Assembly (NCBI GenBank): GCA_946558465.1 | Contig: CAMNTM010000006.1 | Span: forward strand, 1-64,000 | Source of the DNA: an uncultured Lachnospiraceae bacterium | GTDB taxonomy: Bacteria; Bacillota; Clostridia; Lachnospirales; Lachnospiraceae | DNA length: 64,000 bases | Reading direction: 5' to 3' | Part shown: in pieces, positions 42,667-51,466 of the stretch | Layout of the letters: every line of letters begins with the position of its first letter | How positions within the stretch are numbered: the stretch's first letter is position 1 | Notes under the pieces: model-generated | Told to the model about the DNA's origin: nothing | The model's input: only the letters and a program-made list of their open reading frames with translations | The model's database searches: none | Translations under genes and position numbers: made by a program

Positions 42667-43895
42667 TTCAGGCAGAACAGCTTCATGCCCGGATTTTAGA
42701 GGAGCTTGATATGTCTAAGGAGATTGAGGATGAGGAGCTGACAGCGCTCATCCACCGGATTCTTCAAGAGGCATGCAGCCGGGAGTACATTCCGCTGCCC
42801 AAAAAGACGGCACTGGGAAGAGAGCTGTTTAATGCGTTCCGTAAGCTGGATCTTCTGCAGGAATTTTTGGAGGACGAAGACATTACGGAGATTATGATTA
42901 ACGGAACACAAAATATATTTTATGAAAAGGCTGGACAAATATATGAGTCTCAAAAGCGGTTCACGTCAAAAGAAAAGCTTGAGGACGTAGTACAGCAGAT
43001 TGCAGCAGGGTCTAACCGCATTGTTAATGAGGCGTCGCCGATTGTAGATGCGAGACTTGCTGACGGCTCCAGGGTAAATGTGGTGCTGGCGCCCATTGCC
43101 CTGAACGGGCCGATTGTAACAATCCGAAAGTTCCCAAAAGAAGCAGTTACAATGCCACAGCTTATCGAATGGCAGTCGGTGAGTGGTGAAATTGTAGAAT
43201 TTCTTACTCTTTTGGTAGCGGCAGGATATAACATCTTTATCAGCGGAGGGACTGGTTCAGGAAAAACGACATTTCTCAATGCATTATCGCAGTATATACC
43301 AAAGGACGAGAGAATCATCACAATTGAAGATAACGCGGAGCTTAGGATTCTGGAGGTTCCGAATCTTGTGACACTGGAGGCCAGGAATGCAAATATTGAA
43401 GGTACGGGAGAAGTATCAATTCGAGATTTGATTAAAACTGCACTTCGTATGAGGCCGGATAGAATTATCGTAGGTGAGGTGCGCCAGGCTGAAGCTATTG
43501 ATATGCTGCAGGCTTTAAATACCGGTCATGACGGAAGTTTAAGTACCGGTCATGCCAACAGTCCGCGGGATATGTTAGGCCGTCTGGAAACAATGGTTCT
43601 TATGGGAATGGAGCTCCCGCTTGCGGCAATTCAGAGACAGATTGCATCAGGGATTGATATTATCGTTCATCTCGGCAGACTCCGCGATAAAAGCCGAAAG
43701 GTATTAGAGATCACGGAGGTGCTGGATTACTGCTCCGGGGAGATTATATTAAGTACCTTGTATAAGTATGAGGAGACAGGTGAAAAGAATGGCAGGATTC
43801 AGGGAAGGTGGAAAAGGAATCAGAAGCTTACACATACGGAAAAGCTGCTGGCAGCAGGATATCAGCTGGAAGGAACGGGCAGTGATGATGATTAA
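42663..43895 (+). CDS. cpaF: CpaF/TadA secretion ATPase
   Basis: A 410-residue hexameric ATPase that powers pilus assembly and possibly retraction. It has an N-terminal helical domain (about 1-90), Walker A ISGGTGSGKTTFLNAL, Walker B-type MRPDRIIVGEVRQAEA and the GHDGSLSTGHANS histidine box. It overlaps tadZ by 4 bases. Its last ~107 bases overlap the proposed start of tadB in another frame. Confidence 0.93.
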   Translation: MIQAEQLHARILEELDMSKEIEDEELTALIHRILQEACSREYIPLPKKTALGRELFNAFRKLDLLQEFLEDEDITEIMINGTQNIFYEKAGQIYESQKRFTSKEKLEDVVQQIAAGSNRIVNEASPIVDARLADGSRVNVVLAPIALNGPIVTIRKFPKEAVTMPQLIEWQSVSGEIVEFLTLLVAAGYNIFISGGTGSGKTTFLNALSQYIPKDERIITIEDNAELRILEVPNLVTLEARNANIEGTGEVSIRDLIKTALRMRPDRIIVGEVRQAEAIDMLQALNTGHDGSLSTGHANSPRDMLGRLETMVLMGMELPLAAIQRQIASGIDIIVHLGRLRDKSRKVLEITEVLDYCSGEIILSTLYKYEETGEKNGRIQGRWKRNQKLTHTEKLLAAGYQLEGTGSDDD

Positions 43896-44577
43896 AGCGT
43901 CGTTTGTGACGGGGATGACTGCATGGCTTTATTATCGCTCGGCATGGGCTTTGGCAGGTCTTCTGCCAGTATGGCGCTGGTATTATAAGGGATTAGAGAA
44001 AGAATGTATAAGCAGAAAGGAAAGGGATTTCCAGCTGCAGTTTAAAGAAATGATTCAGGCAGTGTCATCGGCGCTGGGTACAGGATATTCCATTGAAAAT
44101 GCTATAAAGGAAAGTCAGAAGGAGCTGAAGCTTTTATATTCAGACAAAGAGCCGATTACAAGGGAGCTGACGATCCTTGTAAGGCAGCTCAGGGTTCAGA
44201 TCCCGGTGGAGCAGGTGATGGAAGAGCTTGCAGAGAGAGTGCAGCTTGAGGATGTGTGGAATTTTGCCGCCGTTTTTGTTACCGCGAAGCGCAGCGGGGG
44301 CGATATGATAGCAATTATTAAAAATACGGCAAATCAGATAGGAGATAAGATCGATGTCCGCAGAGAGATACAAACTATACTTGCGGCAAAAAGATATGAA
44401 TTCAAGGTGATGTCGGCAGTGCCGTATGTAATTATTGCATATATGGGCTTGAGTTTTCCGGAATTTATGACCTGTCTTTATGGAAATATAATTGGAATCG
44501 GGGTGATGACAGTATGTCTCGGAATATATATGGCTGCATATTATCTTGGTGTAAGGCTGACCGAAATCGAGGTTTAA
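43789..44577 (+). CDS. tadB: TadB-like pilus assembly membrane protein
   Basis: A 262-residue inner-membrane platform protein of the T2SSF/TadB type: two N-terminal TM helices, a cytosolic helical domain (MIQAVSSALGTGYSIENAIK and NFAAVFVTAKRSGGDMIAII) and two C-terminal TM helices. The start is uncertain. An ATG at 43789 follows AGGTGA and would overlap cpaF by 107 bases; ATGs at 43885 and 43888 would begin just before the cpaF stop. The longer form is preferred because a DISWKERAV segment typical of the family lies upstream of the later starts. Confidence 0.8.
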   Translation: MAGFREGGKGIRSLHIRKSCWQQDISWKERAVMMIKASFVTGMTAWLYYRSAWALAGLLPVWRWYYKGLEKECISRKERDFQLQFKEMIQAVSSALGTGYSIENAIKESQKELKLLYSDKEPITRELTILVRQLRVQIPVEQVMEELAERVQLEDVWNFAAVFVTAKRSGGDMIAIIKNTANQIGDKIDVRREIQTILAAKRYEFKVMSAVPYVIIAYMGLSFPEFMTCLYGNIIGIGVMTVCLGIYMAAYYLGVRLTEIEV

Positions 44578-45782
44578 TAGTTCTTCTGCTGTGTATACTC
44601 TTCGCGGCCGGAGCTGTATCTGCAGTTCTGGACTATCGAGAATCATCAAGAGTATTAAAAGCAGGACTGCCTAGAAATACTTATGGAAAAGGAAATCGGA
44701 CAGAGGAGCTCAGGGTTTGGGCAGAAGGAGAAGCAGAAGACGAAAAGATACAGGTAGAGGTGTCAGAGCGGGCGTATACATCTAGTGAGATACAGAAGAT
44801 TTTTACAAAGGCAGTCCGAAAAATGGATAGCTGGATATTGGGAGAAAATGAAAGTCTTGACAGAATAGAATACGATTTAAATTTGATTACCGAGATACCG
44901 GGGGAGCCGATTGACGTATCGTGGGAGCTTGACAGGTATGATGTGATGAATGTGTATGGAGATTTAAATGAAGACAAGCTAAGTGACGAGGGAACACTTG
45001 TGATGCTTAAAGCAGTGCTGACCTACCGGGAGAGAGAAAGTGAACAGGCCTTGTACGAATGCGCAGCCATGGTATATTCCTGCAAAACCGGCGAAGCCGG
45101 AGCAGTTTCCATGCAGGTGCAGGATAAAATAAAGGAATATGACAAAAAAACACAAACAAAAGCATTGCTTACGCTTCCAGACAGCGTGGGAGAAAAACAG
45201 GTACGTTTTTACCGGACAATGGACAGAAAGGGTATTGTTTTAATGCTTATGTCTGTATTGATTTTAATCCTTTTGTATGCGCTTGACAAACAGAACCAAC
45301 AAAAGGAGCTGGAGAATAGGAGACAGCAGATGCGTCTGGATTACCCTGAAATTGTAAATAAGCTTACGCTGCTTCTCGGAGCAGGTATGACAGCGAAACG
45401 GGCGTGGAAGAAAATTGCAGAGGACTATGCAGGAAAAAACCAGAAAGAGAAAAGATATGCCTATGAGGAGATGAGGTATACATGTCATGAGATGGACAGC
45501 GGTGTAATGGAGTCAGAAAGCTATGAAAGATTTGGAAGACGCTGTAACCTGCAGGAATATTTAAGACTCGGGGCGCTGCTGTCTCAGAATCTTAGAAAAG
45601 GGACAAAGGGGCTTGGTGATTTGCTGCGTCTGGAGACAGTACAGGCATTTGAAGAAAGAAAGGCAAGAGCCAGGCGTCTGGGAGAGGAGGCAGGAACAAA
45701 GCTTTTAATACCGATGTTTTTGATGCTGGCAGTTGTGCTGGTAATTGTGATTGTTCCTGCATTTCTTTCAATACAGCTATAG
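44514..45782 (+). CDS. tadC: TadC-like pilus assembly protein with extracytoplasmic extension
   Basis: A 422-residue protein. An N-terminal TM (about 20-40) is followed by ~200 residues without helices that should lie outside the membrane, then a second TM (about 240-258). Next is a T2SSF-like cytosolic domain (LDYPEIVNKLTLLLGAGMTA, LGALLSQNLRKGTKGLGDLL) and a C-terminal TM. The overlap with tadB is 64 bases. Membrane topology is inferred from hydrophobicity. Confidence 0.8.
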   Translation: MSRNIYGCILSWCKADRNRGLIVLLLCILFAAGAVSAVLDYRESSRVLKAGLPRNTYGKGNRTEELRVWAEGEAEDEKIQVEVSERAYTSSEIQKIFTKAVRKMDSWILGENESLDRIEYDLNLITEIPGEPIDVSWELDRYDVMNVYGDLNEDKLSDEGTLVMLKAVLTYRERESEQALYECAAMVYSCKTGEAGAVSMQVQDKIKEYDKKTQTKALLTLPDSVGEKQVRFYRTMDRKGIVLMLMSVLILILLYALDKQNQQKELENRRQQMRLDYPEIVNKLTLLLGAGMTAKRAWKKIAEDYAGKNQKEKRYAYEEMRYTCHEMDSGVMESESYERFGRRCNLQEYLRLGALLSQNLRKGTKGLGDLLRLETVQAFEERKARARRLGEEAGTKLLIPMFLMLAVVLVIVIVPAFLSIQL

Positions 45783-45849
45783 GCAGTGTTATCAGAAAAA
45801 CAGTATCCTTTGAATATAAAAGGTAAGATAAGATTCAGGAGGAATGGCT

Positions 45850-46026
45850 ATGCAAAAAATACAGGATATAAAAAGAATTTTAAAAGAAGAAAAGGGGATA
45901 GGAGTTGTAGAGGTAATCTTGATACTTGTGGTGCTTATCGGTCTTGTTATTATATTTAAGTCGCAGCTTACAAGCCTTGTACAGACTATATTTGAAAAGA
46001 TTACCAGTGAAAGTGCAGGTATCTAG
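45850..46026 (+). CDS. flp: Flp1-type prepilin (type IVb pilin)
   Basis: A 58-residue major pilin candidate. The cytosolic leader (DIKRILKEEKG) is followed by a prepilin cleavage-like site and a hydrophobic helix, GIGVVEVILILVVLIGLVII, carrying the conserved Glu five residues in. The remaining short tail is polar. The ATG at 45850 is chosen because AGGAGG lies 7 bases before it; the ATG at 45844 is only one base from that site. The TadV peptidase at 48356 probably processes it. Confidence 0.88.
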   Translation: MQKIQDIKRILKEEKGIGVVEVILILVVLIGLVIIFKSQLTSLVQTIFEKITSESAGI

Positions 46027-46032
46027 GAAGCT

Positions 46033-47403
46033 ATGGATATGAGGCAGGGGGAAGTTACAGCGTATTTAAGTCTGATTTTTATTCTGCTGATCACTTTTAT
46101 AGGAGCATTGATAGAAAGTGCCTCTATTCAGCTTGCAAAAAATTATCGGAGAGCAGATATGGTGCGGGCAGCAGAATGTATTTTTGCGGAATATCAAAAG
46201 GAGCTGTTGGAGGAATATGCGATATTTGCGCTGGAAGCAGGGTATGAAAGTGGAACATATGAAGAGTCTAAGCTTTTTGACAGACTTGAATATTACGGAG
46301 CAGGAAATATGGAGCAGGAAATAAGCAGGATTCAGATGCTCACAGATAAGGGCTGTGCAGCTTTTTACGAGCAGGCGGCCGCTTATATGGAGCATAAATA
46401 TGGTCTGGATATTGTAAAAGGAATGGCTTTAGAAACGGATATCTGGCGTCAGCAGGAGGAAAGGATAGAGGAATGTACAGAGACGGAGAAACAGATGCAG
46501 GGAGAGCTTGCAGGACTTTTGGAAGAAAATGGAGGTGAGCTTCCTAAGGAGGATAATCCAATTGATCATGTGAATGTGCTGAAGGGTCTTCCGCTGCTTG
46601 AATTAGCAGTGCCGGGGGAAATGCAGATATCCAAGAAGAGTCTTGCACTTAATGATACGGTTTCTCATAGAAATCTGTACAGGGGATATGGAGATTTTTC
46701 TGATAAGGCGGAGGTACCGGGAACGATATCTGAATTGTTATATGGAGAATATGTTATGGAGCATTTTTCTACGGCCGCGGATGAAGAGCCATCCGGTGTA
46801 TTGGACTATCAGGTGGAGTATATTTTAGAAGGAAAAGGAAGTGACAGGGAGAATCTTGAGGCTGTAGTCAGCAAACTCCTTCTGTTTCGATTCGTGGCAA
46901 ATTATGCATATATTCAGACAGACGCTGCAATGAAAGGAGAGGCAGAAGCTCTTGCACTTACCCTGTGCTCTCTGCTTGCCGTTCCGGCTGTCACGAAGGC
47001 AGCAGCGCAGGCAATACTTTTGGCGTGGGCATATGGAGAATCCGTGGTTGATATCCGATCCCTTTTAGCCGGAAACCGAGTTGCATTTATCAAATCGAAA
47101 GAAAGCTGGCAGCTTTCACTTTCTTCACTTCTGACATTAGGGACACAAGAGGACAGGAACGACGGAGCGGATGCACGGGAAGGGGTTTCCTATAGAGAGT
47201 ATCTGCGGATTCTGCTTTTTTTAGAAAAGCAGGAGACAGCCGGAGTCCGGACATTGGATCTGATTGAACAGAATCTAAGGATAGAGCATGGACTGTCCTT
47301 CTTTCGGGCAGACCAATGTGTCAGCAGGATAGAATTCCTGAGTACATGCAGGCTTAGACGGGGAATTACGTATCGATTTCCTACATATTTTGGCTATAAT
47401 TAA
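46033..47403 (+). CDS. DUF5702-like Tad-locus protein
   Basis: A 456-residue protein with one N-terminal hydrophobic helix (GEVTAYLSLIFILLITFIGA) that resembles a pilin-like TM without a standard cleavage motif. The rest is extracytoplasmic, with two further hydrophobic stretches near residues 300-345 (ALALTLCSLLAVPAVTKAAA). It resembles the DUF5702 proteins found in Gram-positive Tad loci. The role, perhaps minor pilin or assembly factor, is unknown. It follows flp by 6 bases. Confidence 0.7.
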   Translation: MDMRQGEVTAYLSLIFILLITFIGALIESASIQLAKNYRRADMVRAAECIFAEYQKELLEEYAIFALEAGYESGTYEESKLFDRLEYYGAGNMEQEISRIQMLTDKGCAAFYEQAAAYMEHKYGLDIVKGMALETDIWRQQEERIEECTETEKQMQGELAGLLEENGGELPKEDNPIDHVNVLKGLPLLELAVPGEMQISKKSLALNDTVSHRNLYRGYGDFSDKAEVPGTISELLYGEYVMEHFSTAADEEPSGVLDYQVEYILEGKGSDRENLEAVVSKLLLFRFVANYAYIQTDAAMKGEAEALALTLCSLLAVPAVTKAAAQAILLAWAYGESVVDIRSLLAGNRVAFIKSKESWQLSLSSLLTLGTQEDRNDGADAREGVSYREYLRILLFLEKQETAGVRTLDLIEQNLRIEHGLSFFRADQCVSRIEFLSTCRLRRGITYRFPTYFGYN

Positions 47404-47555
47404 CGACTTTTATTACCGGCCGCTGCCAGTGATTCAAAATTAACCGTAAACAGGCAGATGCAGACGCCCTTCCGGGTCTCTCGGCATGAATCAAGTCTAT
47501 TCAGACATGGAAGGTTAGCACACATAAAAAGAAAAAGAAAGGAGCAGGATTCGCG

Positions 47556-48368
47556 ATGCCAAAAAGAAAACTCCCCTCATGTGATATAAAGCATTTCTCT
47601 GCCGGAAGGGTGTCTTCATCTGCCTGTAAAAATAAAAAAGGAAGTATTACAGTGGAAGCAGCACTGGCTGTACCTGTATTTTTTCTCGCAGTTGTAAGCC
47701 TTTTCTATCTTATGGAAGTTATGGCTGTACAGTCGGCAGTGCGCTGCGGACTTCAAAGTGCAGGAAAAAAAGCGATGGAGGAGGCTTATATTGTGACAGC
47801 CGTCATTCCGTCTAAGGTAGAAGGAGATATGATATCTGCTGTCGGGCAGGACAGATTGGAAAGAAGTGTCATAGTAGGCGGAAGTTCAGGGCTTAGCTGT
47901 GAAAAGTCTTATATGTCGCCTGCGACGGGAATCGGAGAAGTGAAGGTAAGCTATAGGATACGGCTTCCGATACCTATGTTTGCAGTTCCTCCAATTACCT
48001 ATGAAGAATCTATGCGTATTAAGGCATGGACCGGTTATGAGCGGAGCGGGTTTGGAAATGAGCGGGAGGAAATTGTGTATGTGACAGAAACGGGAATCGT
48101 ATATCATAAGGATTATCACTGTACACATCTGGAATTGTCTATTCGTATGGTGCAGAGCTCGGAGGTGGAAACACTCAGAAATGAAAGCGGCGGCATATAT
48201 CATGCATGTGAGTATTGCAAGGGAGGAAATTTTGGAGAGGTCTATATTACAAATACAGGCAATCGTTATCACAATTCTCTGTCATGCAGCGGATTAAAAA
48301 GAACAATCTATGCTGTACCGGTATCGGAGGCGGCGGGAAAGGGGGCATGTTCCAGATGTGGTGGTTAA
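47556..48368 (+). CDS. TadE-like pseudopilin with duplicated C-terminal Cys/His domain
   Basis: A 270-residue protein. Residues about 30-60 hold a TadE-type segment, KKGSITVEAALAVPVFFLAV, with the conserved Glu. The middle is beta-rich. The C-terminal ~90 residues carry two similar modules: VYVTETGIVYHKDYHCTHLE...ACEYCKG and VYITNTGNRYHNSLSCSGLK...ACSRCGG, each with one His and three Cys, suggesting metal binding. It lies 152 bases after the previous gene, with no clear promoter in the gap. Confidence 0.8.
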   Translation: MPKRKLPSCDIKHFSAGRVSSSACKNKKGSITVEAALAVPVFFLAVVSLFYLMEVMAVQSAVRCGLQSAGKKAMEEAYIVTAVIPSKVEGDMISAVGQDRLERSVIVGGSSGLSCEKSYMSPATGIGEVKVSYRIRLPIPMFAVPPITYEESMRIKAWTGYERSGFGNEREEIVYVTETGIVYHKDYHCTHLELSIRMVQSSEVETLRNESGGIYHACEYCKGGNFGEVYITNTGNRYHNSLSCSGLKRTIYAVPVSEAAGKGACSRCGG

Positions 48369-48778
48369 GCAGAGCTGCAGGCGCAGGTATCCTGCTGGTG
48401 CTGTCGTGGATAGATATTCGGATTCATCAGGTTCCGGAAAAGCTTTTGATATGCAGCAGTGCAGCCGCCGTTATGTATCATTTGGCAGTGCGGCAGATGA
48501 ACATATGGGTAATTGCAGGAGGAGCAGGAGTCGGTATGTTATTTCTCTTGCTTAGCAGGGCTACGAGGGAGGGGATCGGATATGGGGACAGCTGGGCAAT
48601 TTTAATTCTAGGAATATATCTGGGACTGTGGAAGCTTGTCGAGGTATTGTGTACAGCCTTTGTAATATTGGGAATATATTCAGCAGTGATTTTATGCAAA
48701 AGGAAAATGTCTCATAGGGCGGTACTTCCGTTTTTCCCGTTTTTGACAGCGGGATATGTACTGGCAGCTTTTATATAG
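48356..48778 (+). CDS. TadV/CpaA-like A24 prepilin peptidase
   Basis: A 140-residue membrane peptidase that would cleave the Flp1 and TadE leaders. The aspartates of the A24 family are seen in LVLSWIDIRIHQVP and REGIGYGDSWAI. It has about four TM helices and lacks the N-terminal methylase domain, as in TadV. The ATG at 48356 has AAAGGGGG about 10 bases upstream; an ATG at 48347 is too close to it. The start overlaps the previous gene by 13 bases. Confidence 0.82.
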   Translation: MWWLSRAAGAGILLVLSWIDIRIHQVPEKLLICSSAAAVMYHLAVRQMNIWVIAGGAGVGMLFLLLSRATREGIGYGDSWAILILGIYLGLWKLVEVLCTAFVILGIYSAVILCKRKMSHRAVLPFFPFLTAGYVLAAFI

Positions 48779-48799
48779 AGATTTTTGGAAGGAGGAATT

Positions 48800-49207
48800 A
48801 TGCGGGGATATATAGTAGAGATGGCATTTCTTATGCCGATCATACTTTTAATTATAATGAGCAGTATTTTTGGAGCATTTTATTTTCACGACAAAAACAT
48901 CATATCCGGGGCAGCATATGAGACAGCAGCTGTCGGAAGCAGCAAGATGAGGGAGAAGGAAGGGGCTGGGGCAGATGAGCTGGATATTTTATTTCAGGAG
49001 CGGGTAGGAGGAAAATGTATTTTATTTACCGGAGCTGATGCGTCTATCAGTATCAGTGATGATGTAGTTGAGGTAGAGGCGCAGGGAAGCGGACGAGGAA
49101 TGAAAGTATCGGTCTTAAGGCGGGCAGCTGTCACCAAGCCTGAAAAAACGATCCGAGACATAAGAAGAATAAAGGAGCTGGGAAATGGAGCGGAAAATAA
49201 CTATTGA
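48800..49207 (+). CDS. small TadE-like pseudopilin
   Basis: A 135-residue protein with an N-terminal hydrophobic helix (GYIVEMAFLMPIILLIIMSS) containing the TadE-like Glu, then a polar extracytoplasmic domain of about 100 residues. It is probably a minor pilin. GGAGG is 4-5 bases before the ATG at 48800. It overlaps the next gene by 23 bases. Confidence 0.72.
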   Translation: MRGYIVEMAFLMPIILLIIMSSIFGAFYFHDKNIISGAAYETAAVGSSKMREKEGAGADELDILFQERVGGKCILFTGADASISISDDVVEVEAQGSGRGMKVSVLRRAAVTKPEKTIRDIRRIKELGNGAENNY

Positions 49208-49910
49208 AGAAGCAGAAATCTATCATGAGGATTATCAGATACGGATGCTGCAGGCCAATCATATAGAAGGGATTCTTCCGGTAAAGGGAAGAGGTGCAGA
49301 CGGGAACAGCTATTATGATTATGATGTCAGCGGAAAGTTATCTATAAAAGCGTTATATGAAAGAAATCCTATTCGGGGAGAAGACATACAGACTTTTTTA
49401 AAAAGATTTCTAACAGTGGTTAAAGAAACGGAAAAATATCTGCTGGATATCCATTGTATTCTGCTGAAGCCGGAGTATATTTATTATGCAGATGAAGAAT
49501 ATTATTTTTGTTATTATCCGCCAGGAGGCGGAAATCTGTGGGAGGCTTTTCATGGTTTGACGGAATATCTGGTAAAGCAGGCAGATTATAAAGACCAGGA
49601 GTGTGTAAGAATGGTATTTCTTCTTCATAAAGAAACGATGGAGGAAAATTACAGTCTGGAAAAGCTTGTAGGAGAATGCCTGCAAGGCGGGGAAGACAAA
49701 AGCGGAGAAAAGAATCCGGATGCAGGCAGTGAATTAAACTATGAGTATGATAAGTCGGAGCATGACTGGATTACAGAGCAGGAGATGGGAAGCGCAATTA
49801 TGAAGGAGACAGAAAATATGTGGACTCCGGTAAAACGGTTTCTTAACCGGCGTAAAAAATCAAAATGGGGAGACTGGGATGGGCTGTATATTGAAGAGGA
49901 AGAGCTATAA
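49185..49910 (+). CDS. DUF6382-like protein ending the Tad locus
   Basis: A 241-residue cytosolic protein. Residues about 10-165 resemble the DUF6382 domain seen in Lachnospiraceae Tad loci (YQIRMLQANHIEGILPVKGR, ...YYADEEYYFCYYPPGGGNLW). Relatives, as I recall them, often continue into an FHA domain; here the protein ends with an acidic linker and a basic stretch, so the FHA part seems absent. The start overlaps the TadE-like gene by 23 bases. The function is unknown. Confidence 0.65.
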   Translation: MERKITIEEAEIYHEDYQIRMLQANHIEGILPVKGRGADGNSYYDYDVSGKLSIKALYERNPIRGEDIQTFLKRFLTVVKETEKYLLDIHCILLKPEYIYYADEEYYFCYYPPGGGNLWEAFHGLTEYLVKQADYKDQECVRMVFLLHKETMEENYSLEKLVGECLQGGEDKSGEKNPDAGSELNYEYDKSEHDWITEQEMGSAIMKETENMWTPVKRFLNRRKKSKWGDWDGLYIEEEEL

Positions 49911-50053
49911 AGGTCGATAATAAAGAAGTATCTTGACTAATAGTCTTAATGCAAGTATGCTGATAAGAAAGGAGAAAATAGATAAAAGCGTAAAAAACAT
50001 ATAATTTGGAGTATGTGAAATATGACGAAAATCAGGTGTGCAATAATTTGTAG

Positions 50054-50083
50054 TTGACATAACTGGAAAATAGTGGGAATATT
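50054..50083 (+). promoter_or_regulatory. promoter immediately upstream of the rhomboid gene
   Basis: Consensus TTGACA (50054-50059) with an AATATT -10 (50078-50083, 18-base spacer). The predicted start lies at or next to the ATG at 50089, so the mRNA may have almost no leader. Confidence 0.5.
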
Positions 50084-50088
50084 TTAAT

Positions 50089-50691
50089 ATGAAGAAGCCA
50101 ATTTGTACAATTATTATAATAGCAGCAAATGTTGTCATATTTTTTGCACTTTCTTTTTCAGGTATGACGGAGGATACAGAATTCATGCTGAGACATGGAG
50201 CAATGTATGTACCGTATGTTTTGAACTATGGTGAATATTATCGTATTTTCACTTCTATGTTCCTGCATTTTGGCTTTGAGCATCTTATGAACAACATGAT
50301 TATGTTGTTTTTTATAGGACAAGGTTTAGAATTTGAAGTTGGAAGAGTAAAATTAACCATAATATATTTCATCAGCGGATTGGGAGGCAGCGTGATATCC
50401 ATGTGGCGGGATATGCGTATTGAATATTATGCAGTAAGTGCCGGTGCTTCCGGAGCGATCTTTGGGCTGATTGGTGCGATGCTTTATATCGCGGTTCGTA
50501 ATCATGGGCGGGTTGGAAGCATCTCAGGCGGCGGGCTTATGTTTATGGCTGCATTAAGCCTGTATTATGGATTTACAGGCAGCGGAATTGATAATTATGC
50601 TCATGTCGGCGGTTTGTTATCAGGGATGGTTACGGCAGTTTTATTGTATCGGAAGTGTAAGGGTGAACGTGGTGGCAGTATAGGGGTCTGA
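50089..50691 (+). CDS. rhomboid family intramembrane serine protease
   Basis: A 200-residue, six-TM protease. The catalytic Ser is in SAGASGAIFGLIGAM and the catalytic His in NYAHVGGLLSGM; the HFGFEHLMNNMIML oxyanion segment is complete. Substrates are unknown. No real ribosome-binding site is seen. Its 3' end overlaps the convergent histidine kinase gene by 51 bases. Confidence 0.9.
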   Translation: MKKPICTIIIIAANVVIFFALSFSGMTEDTEFMLRHGAMYVPYVLNYGEYYRIFTSMFLHFGFEHLMNNMIMLFFIGQGLEFEVGRVKLTIIYFISGLGGSVISMWRDMRIEYYAVSAGASGAIFGLIGAMLYIAVRNHGRVGSISGGGLMFMAALSLYYGFTGSGIDNYAHVGGLLSGMVTAVLLYRKCKGERGGSIGV

Positions 50692-51381
50692 GGCTGCAGT
50701 AAGTGATCCGCCGTGGGCATGCGCGATACGGCGTGCGATTGGAAGGCCGAGACCTGTGCCGTCTTTTTTATGCGTAATAAATGGTTCAAATATGTTGTCA
50801 AGCTCAGCCGGCTGAATGCCGCTGCCGTTGTCCGAAATCGTTATATAAATATGTTCTCCCTTTGTGAAAGCATAGAGAGATACAGCAGGAGAATTTTTGG
50901 CAGTGCTGCATGCAGAGTCCTGTGCATTTCTGAGAAGATTGAGAAGTAATTCCTTAAGCCTCAGAGAGTCTGCGTGTATAACTGGAAGTCTTGAATCAAT
51001 CCGGGAGGTAAATTCAAGATCTGTTTCTGTGACGGAGGCAGCAAAAGATAGGACAAGGGCTTTTAAAAAGTCAGCAGTGTTCAGGCGGGATAAGGAAAGG
51101 CGCTCACTGTTATTATAGGAAGAAAGCTCTTCTAAGAGCAGCTTTACATATTCGATATCCTGATGCAGAGTGTCCCAATGCCTGTAAGAGAGGACTTCAG
51201 GATGCTGGGCTTCAATAAGCTGCAGTGTACTGTATATGAGAGTCAGAGGGTTGCGTATTTCATGGCTTAATGTGCTGATCTCCATTTTGTGTGCCGTCAG
51301 GAGTTTGGTCAGGAGGTCTTTTTTCTTCGGACTTTCCTCCATAATCTGTTGGAGTTGATTATAATCTGTCTGTGTAAACAT
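50641..51381 (-). CDS. soluble histidine kinase without sensor domain
   Basis: A 246-residue kinase. The phospho-acceptor His is in STLSHEIRNPLTLIYSTLQL and the HATPase domain has LLLNLLRNAQDSA (N box), SDNGSGIQPAE (G1), FEPFITHKKDGTGLGLPIA (F and G2). There are only about 40 residues before the HisKA helix, and no TM, so it may receive signals from a partner. No response regulator is adjacent. The organisation resembles small sporulation-type kinases, which is inference. The ATG at 51381 is chosen over a GTG three codons earlier. Confidence 0.88.
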   Translation of the reverse strand: MFTQTDYNQLQQIMEESPKKKDLLTKLLTAHKMEISTLSHEIRNPLTLIYSTLQLIEAQHPEVLSYRHWDTLHQDIEYVKLLLEELSSYNNSERLSLSRLNTADFLKALVLSFAASVTETDLEFTSRIDSRLPVIHADSLRLKELLLNLLRNAQDSACSTAKNSPAVSLYAFTKGEHIYITISDNGSGIQPAELDNIFEPFITHKKDGTGLGLPIARRIAHAHGGSLTAASDPYTATTFTLTLPIQ

Positions 51382-51466
51382 AATATCCACCGCCTTTCTG
51401 AAGTATCAGTTTAACATTGGCGGTTGAAATATTCAATGATTTTTTAAGTGAAAGAAGGAATGAGTT

